From NCBI GenBank assembly GCA_000433315.1, contig FR893375.1, forward strand, positions 159,668-223,667: DNA of 64,000 nucleotides, in the 5' to 3' direction. Below the pieces are notes generated by a model. The model was not told the DNA's origin. It saw only the letters and a program-made list of their open reading frames with translations, and ran no database searches. This DNA is from Firmicutes bacterium CAG:345. Lineage in GTDB: Bacteria > Bacillota_I > Bacilli_A > RFN20 > CAG-288. The translations under genes and the position numbers were made by a program. The first letter of the stretch is position 1. Every line of letters starts with the position of its first letter. Positions 17,395 to 26,450 of this stretch are shown piece by piece.

Positions 17395-18107
17395 TTAGAC
17401 AATTTATCTTTTAAATCTTTAGCTTTATCTTTTAATTGAGAAAAATATGAATTGACTTTTTCGTTTAAATCTTCAGTTGAAAAAGGAATAACTCTAGAAA
17501 TAAATTCTTTTCTCTTTTTATTTTCAGCTGTAAGATATTCCTTAAGTTTTTCAAATGGCAATACCTCTTGTGCTTTTTTAGACAAAGAGCGCAAACGCAC
17601 AGATACTTTCATACTTATACAGAAATCGATAAATAATATTCCATATATAATTCCTAAAAAGAAAGAAAAACTCAAATTGTTTTCTGTCCAAATAAAGATA
17701 TTTTTGAATGGTTGATATAAAGTAAATAAGAAAGCTACACCGATAACAGCCCATATTATTGAAAATAAAGGGCAGATAATTCCTTGTATATTTCCCCATC
17801 TTGAAGAATAATCCCAAAGTTTGATATGCATTCCTTTAATGAAGATAATACCAGCAATGTATTCAATTAATGTTAATAAGACTAAAAACAAAATTGCTTT
17901 GTAATACCATGCTATGGATAAATCAGAAATAAAATATAAGATTACAACACCAAATCCATATAAAGGAATAAAAGGACCATTTAAAAATCCAGGATTGATC
18001 CATTTTTTATGAACTATTCTTCTAAAGAAAAGTTCAAGAATCCATCCACACATTCCACCTATTGCGAATAAAATTAAATAACCTATAATAATTGAATATA
18101 TTTTCAT
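17391..18107 (-). CDS. CmpB-like putative ABC-transporter type IV membrane protein
   Basis: The protein has about six membrane segments and the family signature near the N terminus, GWILELFFRRIV followed by NPGFLNGPFIPLYGFG, typical of the ABC-trans_CmpB family (PF06541). That family is named after a permease but its function is poorly established. The C-terminal 70 residues are charged and helical. Two ATGs are 6 nt apart and neither has a Shine-Dalgarno sequence. TAAAAT ends 6 nt before the second one (18107), so a leaderless mRNA starting there is likely; the first ATG (18113) would add two residues. Confidence 0.78.
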   Translation of the reverse strand: MKIYSIIIGYLILFAIGGMCGWILELFFRRIVHKKWINPGFLNGPFIPLYGFGVVILYFISDLSIAWYYKAILFLVLLTLIEYIAGIIFIKGMHIKLWDYSSRWGNIQGIICPLFSIIWAVIGVAFLFTLYQPFKNIFIWTENNLSFSFFLGIIYGILFIDFCISMKVSVRLRSLSKKAQEVLPFEKLKEYLTAENKKRKEFISRVIPFSTEDLNEKVNSYFSQLKDKAKDLKDKLSK

Positions 18108-18156
18108 ATTCATATTTTAGCAAACAATTGAATAATTTTTAATTGTTTTTTATTTA

Positions 18157-19797
18157 TTATCCTTCATTTGATTCTGAACGTTGAGAAATAAAGAACAAAT
18201 GGTCTCCTGCACGTTCCAAATTACCTACAAGATTTATAAAAATACCTGAGACTTCAGCTTTGCAAGTTCCATTATTTAATCTTTCCAAATGTCCTGCAAT
18301 CAGTGATGAACGAAGCTTATCGATTTCATCTTCAACTTTTTCAGCTTCCTTCTCTTTTGTTAAATTTTCTTTATAATCTAATTCCATAGCTAGGTTATAA
18401 GCTTCATTTAACTTTTCTTTCATCGACATCAAATCAGAGTAAACAGCATCTGATAACGTAAGATTACCATCAACTATATTTTTGGTATAACCAGAAATAT
18501 TGTCAGCAATTTCAGAAAGACGAACAATATCAGCCAAATTTAAATGCAATCTCGATATTCTTTTTTTACTTTCATCTGTCAGATTATCACCATTGATTTT
18601 AATAAGGTAGCCGACTAAATTTTTCGACATTTCTTCAACAGTCTTTTCATTTTTCAATATTTCTTGACATTTATTCGAATCTCTATTTAAAAAAGATATT
18701 AAAGCCATATTGAGATTATCCATACTTATAGTCGCCATTTTCTTAAAGTATAAATAAGCTCTATCAACAGCGATTTCTGGGCTATTAAGAAGACGATTAT
18801 CGAGTTCCTTATTCATATTTTTATCATTTTTCTTATCAGGAACTAAAATTGTTGAAACCTTCACTAAAACATTGACAAAAGGTAAAAATAATAAAGCACA
18901 AATAACATTAAAAAATGTGTGAAACATGGCAATTTGTGTTGCTGGAGAAGAGAAGATTCTCTTAAAAGTCAAATCATTAAAATCTCGGAAGAAATATAAA
19001 AATATAAAAAATATCAACGAACCAATGCAATTAAATAAAAGATGGATAACAGCTGCTCTTTTTCCGTTGGTAGAAGAGCCAATACTTGAAATCAAAGCCG
19101 TAACACAAGAACCGATATTAGTTCCAAGAATTACAAAAAACACACCATTTCCTGTTCCACCAACAACTACACCTGCTAACGCTAAAGCAATCAAGATAGA
19201 AGTAACAGCTGAAGATGATTGGAAAATCGCTGTAACAGCTATTCCAATAAATAAAAGCAAAAATGGATTATCAATAGAAGATAATAAATCACTTATATAA
19301 TTATTTTCTGAAAAAATCAAATCCAAATTTGATCTCATAACAAATATTCCTAAAAATAATAGACCTAATCCACAAATGAAGTCTCCAATAGTTTGAATTT
19401 TATCTTTTTTAAAAATCATCACCATTATCGATCCAACAAATATACTAGCTATTATTATTTCAGAAATTGGCAAATTAGACAAAGCAACAATTTGAGCAGT
19501 TATCGTTGTACCAATATTTGCACCAATAATATAAGAAGCCGCTTGAAAAAGCGTCATTGCTCCAGCATTTACAAATCCGACAATCATAACCGTCATAGCA
19601 CTTGAAGACTGAATAATACATGTTCCAAGACCACCAATGCCAGCCCCTAGCCATCTTGATCCTGCTGTTTTAGCAAACATCTTCTTTAAAGGTCCAGCAG
19701 CTAATTTTTCAGAAGCGCTCTGCAAAATTTTCATTCCTATTAAGAAAGTACCAATACCACCTATCAACAATAAACAATAAATAGCAATATTTGTCAT
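18157..19797 (-). CDS. Na+/phosphate cotransporter family protein with PhoU-like tail
   Basis: The 546-residue protein has two Na_Pi_cotrans halves, each with the signature QSSSA (IIQSSSAMTV near residue 62 and AIFQSSSAVTS near 195), spread over about eight membrane segments. A C-terminal helical PhoU-like domain (about 335-546) follows. It is the NptA/YjbB type: sodium-driven phosphate movement, either uptake or export. I chose ATG 19797 because the longer frame (start 19854) runs through a promoter (TTGTAT, 16 nt, TAAAAT). The nearest ribosome-site-like GAGGA is rather far from the ATG. Confidence 0.88.
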   Translation of the reverse strand: MTNIAIYCLLLIGGIGTFLIGMKILQSASEKLAAGPLKKMFAKTAGSRWLGAGIGGLGTCIIQSSSAMTVMIVGFVNAGAMTLFQAASYIIGANIGTTITAQIVALSNLPISEIIIASIFVGSIMVMIFKKDKIQTIGDFICGLGLLFLGIFVMRSNLDLIFSENNYISDLLSSIDNPFLLLFIGIAVTAIFQSSSAVTSILIALALAGVVVGGTGNGVFFVILGTNIGSCVTALISSIGSSTNGKRAAVIHLLFNCIGSLIFFIFLYFFRDFNDLTFKRIFSSPATQIAMFHTFFNVICALLFLPFVNVLVKVSTILVPDKKNDKNMNKELDNRLLNSPEIAVDRAYLYFKKMATISMDNLNMALISFLNRDSNKCQEILKNEKTVEEMSKNLVGYLIKINGDNLTDESKKRISRLHLNLADIVRLSEIADNISGYTKNIVDGNLTLSDAVYSDLMSMKEKLNEAYNLAMELDYKENLTKEKEAEKVEDEIDKLRSSLIAGHLERLNNGTCKAEVSGIFINLVGNLERAGDHLFFISQRSESNEG

Positions 19798-19822
19798 ATA
19801 ATATCTTGTATTCCTCAAAAAA

Positions 19823-19850
19823 ATTTTAACATATTGATTGAAAAATACAA
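19823..19850 (-). promoter_or_regulatory. Promoter of the Na/Pi cotransporter gene
   Basis: On the minus strand: -35 TTGTAT (19845-19850), 16-nt spacer, -10 TAAAAT (19823-19828), about 25 nt before the chosen start. Confidence 0.5.
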
Positions 19851-19947
19851 TCAAAACATGAAAATGTTTTCATATTTTCAAAAATTAGAAAATTAAAGCC
19901 TTTTCTAACATAAAAAAACATATTATAATAATTTGTTGGAGGCCATT

Positions 19948-20409
19948 ATGAAGACTAATGTTATGCGCATTCTTGATGCTCACAAAATTAAATATATAGA
20001 GCGGACATATGATGAAAATTTAACTGAAGCAACTTCAATAGCAGATGTATGTAATGTTTCTCGAGAAAAAGTTTTTAAAACATTAGTTTTAATAGGAAAT
20101 GATAAGAATCATTATGTCTGTGTAATCCCTTCTTATGCACATTTAAATTTAAAAAAAGCTGCCAAAGCCTTCAATATAAAAAACATAGAAATGATTCCAC
20201 AAAAAGATCTTTTACCATTAACAGGATATGTTCATGGCGGATGTTCTCCTATCGGAATGAAAAAATCTTTTAAAACTTTAATTCATCAAACGGCAGAAGA
20301 AGAAAATACTATATGTATAAGCGGTGGAAAAAAAGGTTATCAAGTTGAATTATCTTTAGATGATTTAAAAAAAATTGTTAATTTTACTTTAGCTGATATT
20401 ATAGAGTAA
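19948..20409 (+). CDS. ybaK: Cys-tRNA(Pro)/Cys-tRNA(Cys) deacylase YbaK
   Basis: The 153-residue YbaK/ProRS editing-domain protein hydrolyses Cys-tRNA(Pro) made by prolyl-tRNA synthetase. The conserved substrate-loop signature GGCSPIGMKK is present together with a central KTLVL strand and HLNLKKAAKAF. The ATG at 19948 has GGAGG 7 nt upstream and is preferred over a TTG five codons earlier. A TATAAT at about 19923 could be its -10. The MFS gene follows 28 nt downstream but carries its own -10. Confidence 0.93.
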   Translation: MKTNVMRILDAHKIKYIERTYDENLTEATSIADVCNVSREKVFKTLVLIGNDKNHYVCVIPSYAHLNLKKAAKAFNIKNIEMIPQKDLLPLTGYVHGGCSPIGMKKSFKTLIHQTAEEENTICISGGKKGYQVELSLDDLKKIVNFTLADIIE

Positions 20410-20425
20410 AAAATATTGTAGAAAC

Positions 20426-20431
20426 TATACT
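20426..20431 (+). promoter_or_regulatory. -10 box of the MFS transporter gene (leaderless start)
   Basis: TATACT ends 6 nt before the ATG at 20438 and no Shine-Dalgarno sequence exists, so an mRNA beginning at the start codon is likely. No convincing -35 is seen. Confidence 0.5.
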
Positions 20432-20437
20432 AAAACT

Positions 20438-21604
20438 ATGCAAACAAATTCAAATTTAAAAAACTATCATATCCTACAAGGATTCTCATTATCTAGATAT
20501 ATAGGAGATGCTTTAGTTTACGCTTTTTTAGCTCTATATTTTAATTCATTAAATCTTCCAGCAATTCAAACTGGAACACTTTTAGCTTCCGTTCCAACAA
20601 TGGCTATCTGTGGAAATATTATAATGTCATTAATTAGTAAAAGTACTAAACGCAATCTTCTTTTGATGAAATTAATAATGCCTTTTGAAATGATTGGTAT
20701 GGTTCTAATTGGCTTTTTTGATACTTTTATTCCTGTACTAATATGTTCTTTATTAATGAACATATGTAATTCCTGCTTTTATTCGCTTTTAGATGGTGTA
20801 GCTGGAGAAGTTTCTGCTTCTTCCAACAAAAAATATGCTGGAATTAGAATTTTCGGATCTATAGCTTATTTTATAGGTTCATTCTCCGGAGGTTTTTTAA
20901 TCAATAGTATCAACTACAAATTCACATTTATAATAGCTGCCACAACATATTTAATAGGTTATATAATTATTTATTTCATCAATTCAAATGAATTAAATTC
21001 CGAACAAAATAATGAGCAAAACTCTAATTTTTTAAAAGTGTTATTTTCAAATAAAACTTTTATTTTTTATTTAGTTTTCTATACCTGTGTCATGAGTATG
21101 AACAATATAACAGATAATTTTTTCTCTCTTTTTGCAAAAGATATAAAAGGAATGCCAGAAGATATTTATGGAATAGTATATTCATCTATGATTCTTGTTG
21201 AAGTAATTATGATGTTTATCAGTTTGAAAATTAAAAAAATAAATAACAAATTAATACTTATAATTGCATCTTTATTTTTAATAGCTCGCCCACTCACACT
21301 TTTTTTTGAAATTCCTTATTTCATGCTTTTCATCGTTCCAATATTCCGCGGAATTGGATGGGGATTAATCTTAGCTTATAACATTGTTACACTAAATACT
21401 TTTTTAGAATCAAAATATATAACAAAGGCTATTTTAGTGCTGACAATATTCACTCAAATTTCCAATATGATTTTGAATCAATTCGGTCCAATCATCGTCG
21501 AGAAAACTTCTTACAACATATTTTTTATTATATTAGCAACAATAGGAACTATCGGATTAATTTCCATTGCAATAAATAAGATAAAAAGAAAAAACGAAAA
21601 TTAA
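20438..21604 (+). CDS. MFS transporter (MFS_1-like)
   Basis: The 388-residue protein has about twelve membrane helices in two halves around a cytoplasmic loop near residues 188-200 (NELNSEQNNEQNS). Helix 1 reads LSRYIGDALVYAFLALYFNSL, here cited in part as GDALVYAFLALYF. It resembles the MFS_1_like group, which includes LacY-, NupG- and maltose-type permeases; the substrate is not readable from sequence. It lacks a ribosome binding site and ends 3 nt into the convergent ArsR-type gene, whose regulatory interest may include this transporter (inference). Confidence 0.8.
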   Translation: MQTNSNLKNYHILQGFSLSRYIGDALVYAFLALYFNSLNLPAIQTGTLLASVPTMAICGNIIMSLISKSTKRNLLLMKLIMPFEMIGMVLIGFFDTFIPVLICSLLMNICNSCFYSLLDGVAGEVSASSNKKYAGIRIFGSIAYFIGSFSGGFLINSINYKFTFIIAATTYLIGYIIIYFINSNELNSEQNNEQNSNFLKVLFSNKTFIFYLVFYTCVMSMNNITDNFFSLFAKDIKGMPEDIYGIVYSSMILVEVIMMFISLKIKKINNKLILIIASLFLIARPLTLFFEIPYFMLFIVPIFRGIGWGLILAYNIVTLNTFLESKYITKAILVLTIFTQISNMILNQFGPIIVEKTSYNIFFIILATIGTIGLISIAINKIKRKNEN

Positions 21605-22530
21605 TTATATCTTATAACCATTTCTATATCTTGTGGATAATCTCCAAAATTTTTTCCAAAAATATTAAAACCGCCACAATTTATTGCATTCTTTTTTGAC
21701 TCTATCTTAAACAAAATTCTATTGTTTTTATCAACATTAAGTTTGTTTATATTTATTTTGTCATTAACTTTTTCGCCATTTAAACTAACACCATATTCAT
21801 CGATAACAATATTTAACAATTTTCCAAATTGTGAAGAAGAAATACTCCAAAAAGAAGGTGAATATAAACCTCTTCTTCCTCCAAAATCACCAGGAGAAGT
21901 ATAATTCAAAATTTCTATGCCATTTATCGAAAACACAATGTCACTTTTAAAGTCATTATTATAATACGGAGTTTCTGAACATATTTCTAAACTAAATCTT
22001 ATATCTTTGATAACAGAAGATTTAAAATCATTATTGAAAGCATATTCGACAAATCCATAATTAGTATAAACTAATTCAGCGTTGATTCTCTCTGGAATAA
22101 ATGGTTTATTATCATAAAGTAAAAATGCTTCACTTATAGTTATCAATCCACTTTTAGTTCCAAAATTTGCATTGACATACTCACCTACGCGCTGACTGCT
22201 TTTATAAATTTTATATTCATCTTCAGGTTTATTTTCACTATTGAATATCATAGAAATAGTAAAACAAGAAATACTGGCATACCTTCTTATTCTATTATTA
22301 TTTTCCACAGAGACAATATTGACTAATCCGGCATTTTCTAACAAACGAAGATGAAAAAGAATAGAAGAAACAGAAACATAATTTAATTTTGCTAATTCAG
22401 TAATACTTTTTTCTCCTTCTTTTAATTGGCTGAGAATCGCTACTCGCAAAGGTGATGATAAAGCTATTCCAATATTGCAAATTTGAGTTTTATCATCTTC
22501 TTTTTCTGTAGTTAAGCTAATATGCATCAT
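21601..22530 (-). CDS. ArsR-type winged-helix regulator with large beta-rich C-terminal domain
   Basis: Residues 15-95 form a winged helix-turn-helix of ArsR type (SSPLRVAILSQLKEG, then ITELAKLNYVSVSSILFHLRLLENAGLV). The remaining 210 residues are predicted beta-rich with motifs GDFGGRRGLYSP and an FNIFGKNFGDYPQDI end. This resembles the COG4189-type predicted regulators, in which the C-terminal part may sense a sugar or glycoside; that ligand is inference. No metal-binding Cys cluster is seen. Two tandem ATGs exist. GAGG lies about 10 nt upstream, and a 20-bp perfect palindrome overlaps its -10 box, which suggests autoregulation. Confidence 0.75.
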   Translation of the reverse strand: MMHISLTTEKEDDKTQICNIGIALSSPLRVAILSQLKEGEKSITELAKLNYVSVSSILFHLRLLENAGLVNIVSVENNNRIRRYASISCFTISMIFNSENKPEDEYKIYKSSQRVGEYVNANFGTKSGLITISEAFLLYDNKPFIPERINAELVYTNYGFVEYAFNNDFKSSVIKDIRFSLEICSETPYYNNDFKSDIVFSINGIEILNYTSPGDFGGRRGLYSPSFWSISSSQFGKLLNIVIDEYGVSLNGEKVNDKININKLNVDKNNRILFKIESKKNAINCGGFNIFGKNFGDYPQDIEMVIRYN

Positions 22531-22549
22531 AATAAAAAACCTCTTTTAA

Positions 22550-22573
22550 ATTATAGTACATAATAATGTACTA
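22550..22573. promoter_or_regulatory. Promoter -10 and 20-bp operator palindrome of the ArsR-type gene
   Basis: TAGTACATAATAATGTACTA (22554-22573) is a perfect 8-bp inverted repeat around 4 nt. On the minus strand it runs into TATAAT (-10 at 22550-22555). A dimeric winged-helix protein bound here would block the promoter. The divergent lipoprotein gene starts 126 nt away and could be co-regulated. Confidence 0.7.
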
Positions 22574-22698
22574 AACTAGATATAAAAAACTAAAACTTGT
22601 AGTTTCAACAAATACAAAGTCAAATAACCTAAATGCTATAATTTTAATAGAAATGTAAATATTTCATGCCTAATTAATCCTAAATAGCGGAGGTTATA

Positions 22699-25263
22699 AT
22701 GAAAAAAAGGTATCTTCTAAGTATATTAAGCTTAGGTTTATTATTAGTTAGCTGTAATAGCAATACTTCATCTAGTTCTTCTCCATCAAGTAGTTCAAAT
22801 ATCAGTATTTCTTCAAATATTAGTACTTCATCTAGTTCCACATCTTCAAAGAGCATTGCAAAATATACAATTACTTGGAATGTTGATGGAGTTTTAAAAG
22901 AAGAAGTTTATAACGAAGGAGAAATACCTTCTTATAACTATAGCTTAGCTAAAGAAGCTGATAAAACTTATACGTATACATTTACCGGTTGGGACAAAGA
23001 AATTGCACCAGTTAAAGAAAATATAACTTATACCGCAATATATAGTAAACAATATATCGATTACACCATTACCTGGGTTACATATGGTGGTACTACCACT
23101 GAAAGCTACCATTATGGTGATATTCCAGAATATAAGGGAGATACTTCCAAGCCACAAGATGCACAATATACTTATACATTCACTGGTTGGGATAAAGAAA
23201 TTTCAGAAGTAACTGGAGATTCAACATATACAGCTACTTATAAAGAAACTTTAAATAAATATAAAATAATTTTTGAAGTTGATGGAAAGACTGAAGAAGT
23301 CGAATATTATTATGGAGAACTTCCGATATATGATAAAGTTCCTCAAAAATCTTCCACAGCTGAATTCCATTATGTTTTTAAAGGCTGGGATAAAGAATTT
23401 TCTAAAGTAACTGAGTCTACAACCTATGTTGCACAATTTGAAGAATTAAAAAATCAATATAAGGTCACTTGGATTGTCGGCGATAACAAATTTGAAGAAG
23501 ACTACTATTATGGAGAGCTTCCTTCTTTCAAAAATGAAGTAAATAAAGAAGACACTCCAAAATATCATTATACTTTTAAAGGTTGGGATAAAAATATTGA
23601 AAATGTTACTGAAGATGTCACATATACAGCTCAATATGATGAAACAATAAGAAAATACAATGTAAATTTTTATAATGAAACAGGTGATACTTTACTATTC
23701 AGTAAAGAATTTGAATATGATGTTATCCCAGAATTTTCCGAAGATATTCCTTTAAAATCTCAAACGGATGCTTATACGTATACTTTTAAAGGTTGGACAG
23801 ATAATATCAACATCTACGATTCAACACTTCCAAAAGTTGTTGGTGAAACAAATTATTATGCAACTTTCAGCAGTACCGCTAGACAATATCCAGTTGAAAT
23901 AGAATGTCTAGATTTAAACGGAAATTCATTAAAAGAAACTACTTATATTCAAAAAGGATTTAACGAATCTTATAAAATAGAAGCTCCTGAAATTGAAGGA
24001 AAAGCAGCAAACGTTGATTACATTTATGGAAAAACAATTTCAAATGAAAACAAAGTTACATTCATCTATAGTGACTTAGATATATATGATGGAACATCTG
24101 TCAGCTCTTCTTTATCTGGTGAAGGAACCGAAGAAAATCCTTATCTTATTCAAAGTGGAAATGATTTAGCATATCTAAGAAAAGAAATAAATGATTCTGG
24201 CAATTATTTTTCTGGTTGCTATTTTAAATTGACAAAAAGTATAGATTTAAGTAATGTCAGCAATTTTGTTATTGGAAAATCAGGCACCACTTCATTAATG
24301 GGATACTTAGATGGAAATAATTGTTCGATTAGAAATTTAAACATTTCTGGGACAACAGTAGGACTCGGATTATTCTGCGCTTTATCAGCAGGCGGAACTA
24401 TTTCAAATCTTTCAGTCTATGGAACAGTTGTAGGAAAAACATATACAGGTGGCATTGCTGGAAGAAATTTAGGAACAATTATTAATTGTCATAATTTTGC
24501 AAATGTCAGTCATAGCGGTGGAAATGGAGCTGGTGGCATTGCTGGTGGAAACACTGGATCAATTATAAATTGCTACAACTATGGTGAAATAAAAACCACA
24601 GATAAAAAAGAAAAAATCGGTGGTATAACAGGATTAGGTGAAACAAATTCCAAAATCGAAAATTGTATTAACTATGGCAGTGTTACTGGATACATCAATG
24701 CTGGAGGAATTGTTGGTGAAAACCAAAGTAAAGCGATACATGTACAAAATTGTATAAACTTTGGAACAATATCAGGAACTCAAAGAATTGGTGGAATAGT
24801 TGCAAATACTGCTTCATTAATTGAAAAATGTATCAATAATGGAGATGTTGAAACAACTAGTACCACTGATGCTTATTCAGGTGGAATTGCTGGAGTTATT
24901 TCTGGAACTGCTACTTTAAAAACTTGTATAAATAACGGAAAGATATCCTCAACAGGTAGATATGTAGGAGGAATCGCTGGAGCCAATGCTACAAAAGCCA
25001 CACCAACAATCGATGGATGTACAAATAATGAAATAGTTATTTCAACTTCCAATGGTGTAGGCGGAATTCTTGGTGGAACTCTTACTGGAAATGTAACGAT
25101 CATCAACAATACTAACAATGCTGAAATTTCAGGCAATGATAAAGTCGGAGGCATAATCGGTTTATTATCAAATGGTACATATTCAGATAATACCAATAAT
25201 GGCTTAGTAAAAAGTTCTAGTAAAGAAAGTTACGATGAAATAGGTTCCGATACAAGAGCCTAG
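22699..25263 (+). CDS. Surface lipoprotein with InlB-type B repeats and GLUG beta-helix
   Basis: The 854-residue protein begins with a lipobox LLVSC (Cys 19) and a Ser-rich linker (20-52). Five InlB/Flg_new-type repeats of about 60-75 residues follow (about 55-395), each closing with TFTGWDK, VFKGWDK or a close variant plus YTA(T/Q)Y. A bridging region precedes a long beta-helix (about 490-850) of GLUG-like units with GGIAG, GGIVG and NCxNxGxI motifs. It is anchored on the outer face of the membrane and likely adhesive. GGAGG lies 7 nt before the ATG. It ends at a strong terminator and is divergent from the ArsR-type regulator. Confidence 0.86.
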   Translation: MKKRYLLSILSLGLLLVSCNSNTSSSSSPSSSSNISISSNISTSSSSTSSKSIAKYTITWNVDGVLKEEVYNEGEIPSYNYSLAKEADKTYTYTFTGWDKEIAPVKENITYTAIYSKQYIDYTITWVTYGGTTTESYHYGDIPEYKGDTSKPQDAQYTYTFTGWDKEISEVTGDSTYTATYKETLNKYKIIFEVDGKTEEVEYYYGELPIYDKVPQKSSTAEFHYVFKGWDKEFSKVTESTTYVAQFEELKNQYKVTWIVGDNKFEEDYYYGELPSFKNEVNKEDTPKYHYTFKGWDKNIENVTEDVTYTAQYDETIRKYNVNFYNETGDTLLFSKEFEYDVIPEFSEDIPLKSQTDAYTYTFKGWTDNINIYDSTLPKVVGETNYYATFSSTARQYPVEIECLDLNGNSLKETTYIQKGFNESYKIEAPEIEGKAANVDYIYGKTISNENKVTFIYSDLDIYDGTSVSSSLSGEGTEENPYLIQSGNDLAYLRKEINDSGNYFSGCYFKLTKSIDLSNVSNFVIGKSGTTSLMGYLDGNNCSIRNLNISGTTVGLGLFCALSAGGTISNLSVYGTVVGKTYTGGIAGRNLGTIINCHNFANVSHSGGNGAGGIAGGNTGSIINCYNYGEIKTTDKKEKIGGITGLGETNSKIENCINYGSVTGYINAGGIVGENQSKAIHVQNCINFGTISGTQRIGGIVANTASLIEKCINNGDVETTSTTDAYSGGIAGVISGTATLKTCINNGKISSTGRYVGGIAGANATKATPTIDGCTNNEIVISTSNGVGGILGGTLTGNVTIINNTNNAEISGNDKVGGIIGLLSNGTYSDNTNNGLVKSSSKESYDEIGSDTRA

Positions 25264-25280
25264 ACATATAGTTTCTTCAT

Positions 25281-25309
25281 AAAAAGGGTGAATTATCACC
25301 CTTTTTATA
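25281..25309 (+). terminator. Terminator after the InlB-repeat lipoprotein gene
   Basis: AAAAAGGGTG pairs with CACCCTTTTT around a 6-nt loop, ending in a T-run. Confidence 0.9.
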
Positions 25310-25370
25310 ATTTAAATACTTTATAGATTTAAAAAATACATATTTATAATAAATAATAACAATTAAAAAC

Positions 25371-25399
25371 TTGAAGAAAAATAATATTTATTATATTAT
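25371..25399 (+). promoter_or_regulatory. Promoter of rpmG-secE-nusG
   Basis: -35 TTGAAG (25371-25376), 17-nt spacer and -10 TATTAT (25394-25399), 19 nt before the rpmG ATG. Confidence 0.6.
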
Positions 25400-25418
25400 A
25401 AAAAAAGGCGGTGATATT

Positions 25419-25568
25419 ATGAGAAAAAAAGTTGTTTTAATTTGCACACAATGTTTATCCCGTAATTACCAAGTTTCAGTCAAAGTTGAAGGAAAAACTG
25501 AAAGAATAGAAATGATGAAATTCTGTCCGAAATGTAATCAGCACACCCTTCACAAAGAAAGCAAATAA
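25419..25568 (+). CDS. rpmG: Large ribosomal subunit protein L33
   Basis: A 49-residue zinc-ribbon L33 with both pairs, CTQC and CPKC, intact, so it is the zinc-binding (C+) form. It sits in the E-site region of the 50S subunit. The ATG at 25419 follows AAGGCGGTG; a longer frame would add 16 residues that run through the promoter. It leads secE and nusG, the usual Bacillota order. Confidence 0.93.
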   Translation: MRKKVVLICTQCLSRNYQVSVKVEGKTERIEMMKFCPKCNQHTLHKESK

Positions 25569-25579
25569 TGAGGTGACCA

Positions 25580-25831
25580 ATGAAAAAAATTAACAAATAT
25601 TTCAAAGGAGTTGGTGAAGAAGTTCGCCGAATCCGTTGGCCTAACAGACGTGAATTATGGCCATCTGTTGGTGTTGTTGTCTCTGTTACAGTTGTAGCAG
25701 CAATCGGCTTATTACTTTGCGATTTTATTTCAACAGAAATACTTCGCGCATTCGAAATTGCTTTCAATGGTGGTTCAAGTAGCAGTAGTTCAGCTGCCGC
25801 TGCAATATTAAAATTAGGAGGATTATTATGA
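25580..25831 (+). CDS. secE: Preprotein translocase subunit SecE
   Basis: The 83-residue SecE has the conserved cytoplasmic amphipathic part EVRRIRWPNRRELWPS followed by one membrane helix (about 28-50). It clamps the SecY channel. After the helix it carries an unusual Ser/Ala tract (GGSSSSSSAAAA) that most short SecE proteins lack. It overlaps nusG by 4 nt (ATGA). Confidence 0.92.
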   Translation: MKKINKYFKGVGEEVRRIRWPNRRELWPSVGVVVSVTVVAAIGLLLCDFISTEILRAFEIAFNGGSSSSSSAAAAILKLGGLL

Positions 25832-26409
25832 GTAATGATGTAAATTTTGGTACAAAGCAATGGTATGTTGTCAATACATACTCTGGTCGTGAAAGAGCAG
25901 TTGCTGACATGCTTGAAAAACGTAAATATACTCAAAATCTTGAAAATTATATCTTCCGTATCGTTGTTGCTGAAATAGTAGAACCAGGAATGAAAAATGG
26001 TAAACCTACTGGAAAAGATGTTGTTAAAAACCTTTACCCAGGTTATGTCTTTATCGAAATGATTATGACAGATGATGCTTGGTTTATGGTTCGTAATACT
26101 CCTGATGTTACAGGATTTGTCGGATCTTCCGGTAAAGGTACAAAACCTTTCCCAATTCCTAACGAAGAAATCGAACCTGTCTTAAAGAGAATGAATATCA
26201 TTGATGAAAATATGTTCTCTAACTATAAAGTTGGCGATCATATTAGAATTATCTCTGGTAGTTTTGAAAATTCTGAAGGTACAATCGAATCTATCGATTC
26301 TGAAACTAAAAAAGTTTCTGTATCTATTCTCTTCTTCGGTCGTCCAACAACTATCGAAGCAGATTTCTTCGAAATTGAACTTTTCGACAAAAAATCAAAT
26401 GCAGATTAA
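25828..26409 (+). CDS. nusG: Transcription termination/antitermination protein NusG
   Basis: The 193-residue NusG binds RNA polymerase and modulates pausing and coupling to translation. The NGN domain (about 10-125, WYVVNTYSGRE and LYPGYVFIEM) is followed by a KOW domain (about 140-185, GDHIRIISGSFENSEGTI). It is coupled to secE and followed by a strong terminator. Confidence 0.96.
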   Translation: MSNDVNFGTKQWYVVNTYSGRERAVADMLEKRKYTQNLENYIFRIVVAEIVEPGMKNGKPTGKDVVKNLYPGYVFIEMIMTDDAWFMVRNTPDVTGFVGSSGKGTKPFPIPNEEIEPVLKRMNIIDENMFSNYKVGDHIRIISGSFENSEGTIESIDSETKKVSVSILFFGRPTTIEADFFEIELFDKKSNAD

Positions 26410-26446
26410 AAGGGCTGTTAGTTAATCTAACAACCCCCTTTTTATT
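26408..26446. terminator. Bidirectional terminator after nusG
   Basis: AAAAGGG and TGTTAG pair with CTAACA and CCCTTTT in order, with A-run and T-run flanks; it separates nusG from the convergent lipoprotein gene. Confidence 0.85.
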
Positions 26447-26450
26447 TGTA

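Noticed and set aside
22860..23880. Repeated DNA blocks of about 190 bp
   Set aside because: They encode the five InlB-type repeats and are divergent at DNA level; no mobile element is involved.
24873..25196. 107-codon antisense frame in the InlB-repeat gene
   Set aside because: Reverse-strand shadow of the GLUG repeats, without a ribosome site or family.
25480..25935. 151-codon antisense frame over rpmG, secE and nusG
   Set aside because: It is the complement of three certain genes and has no start signals.
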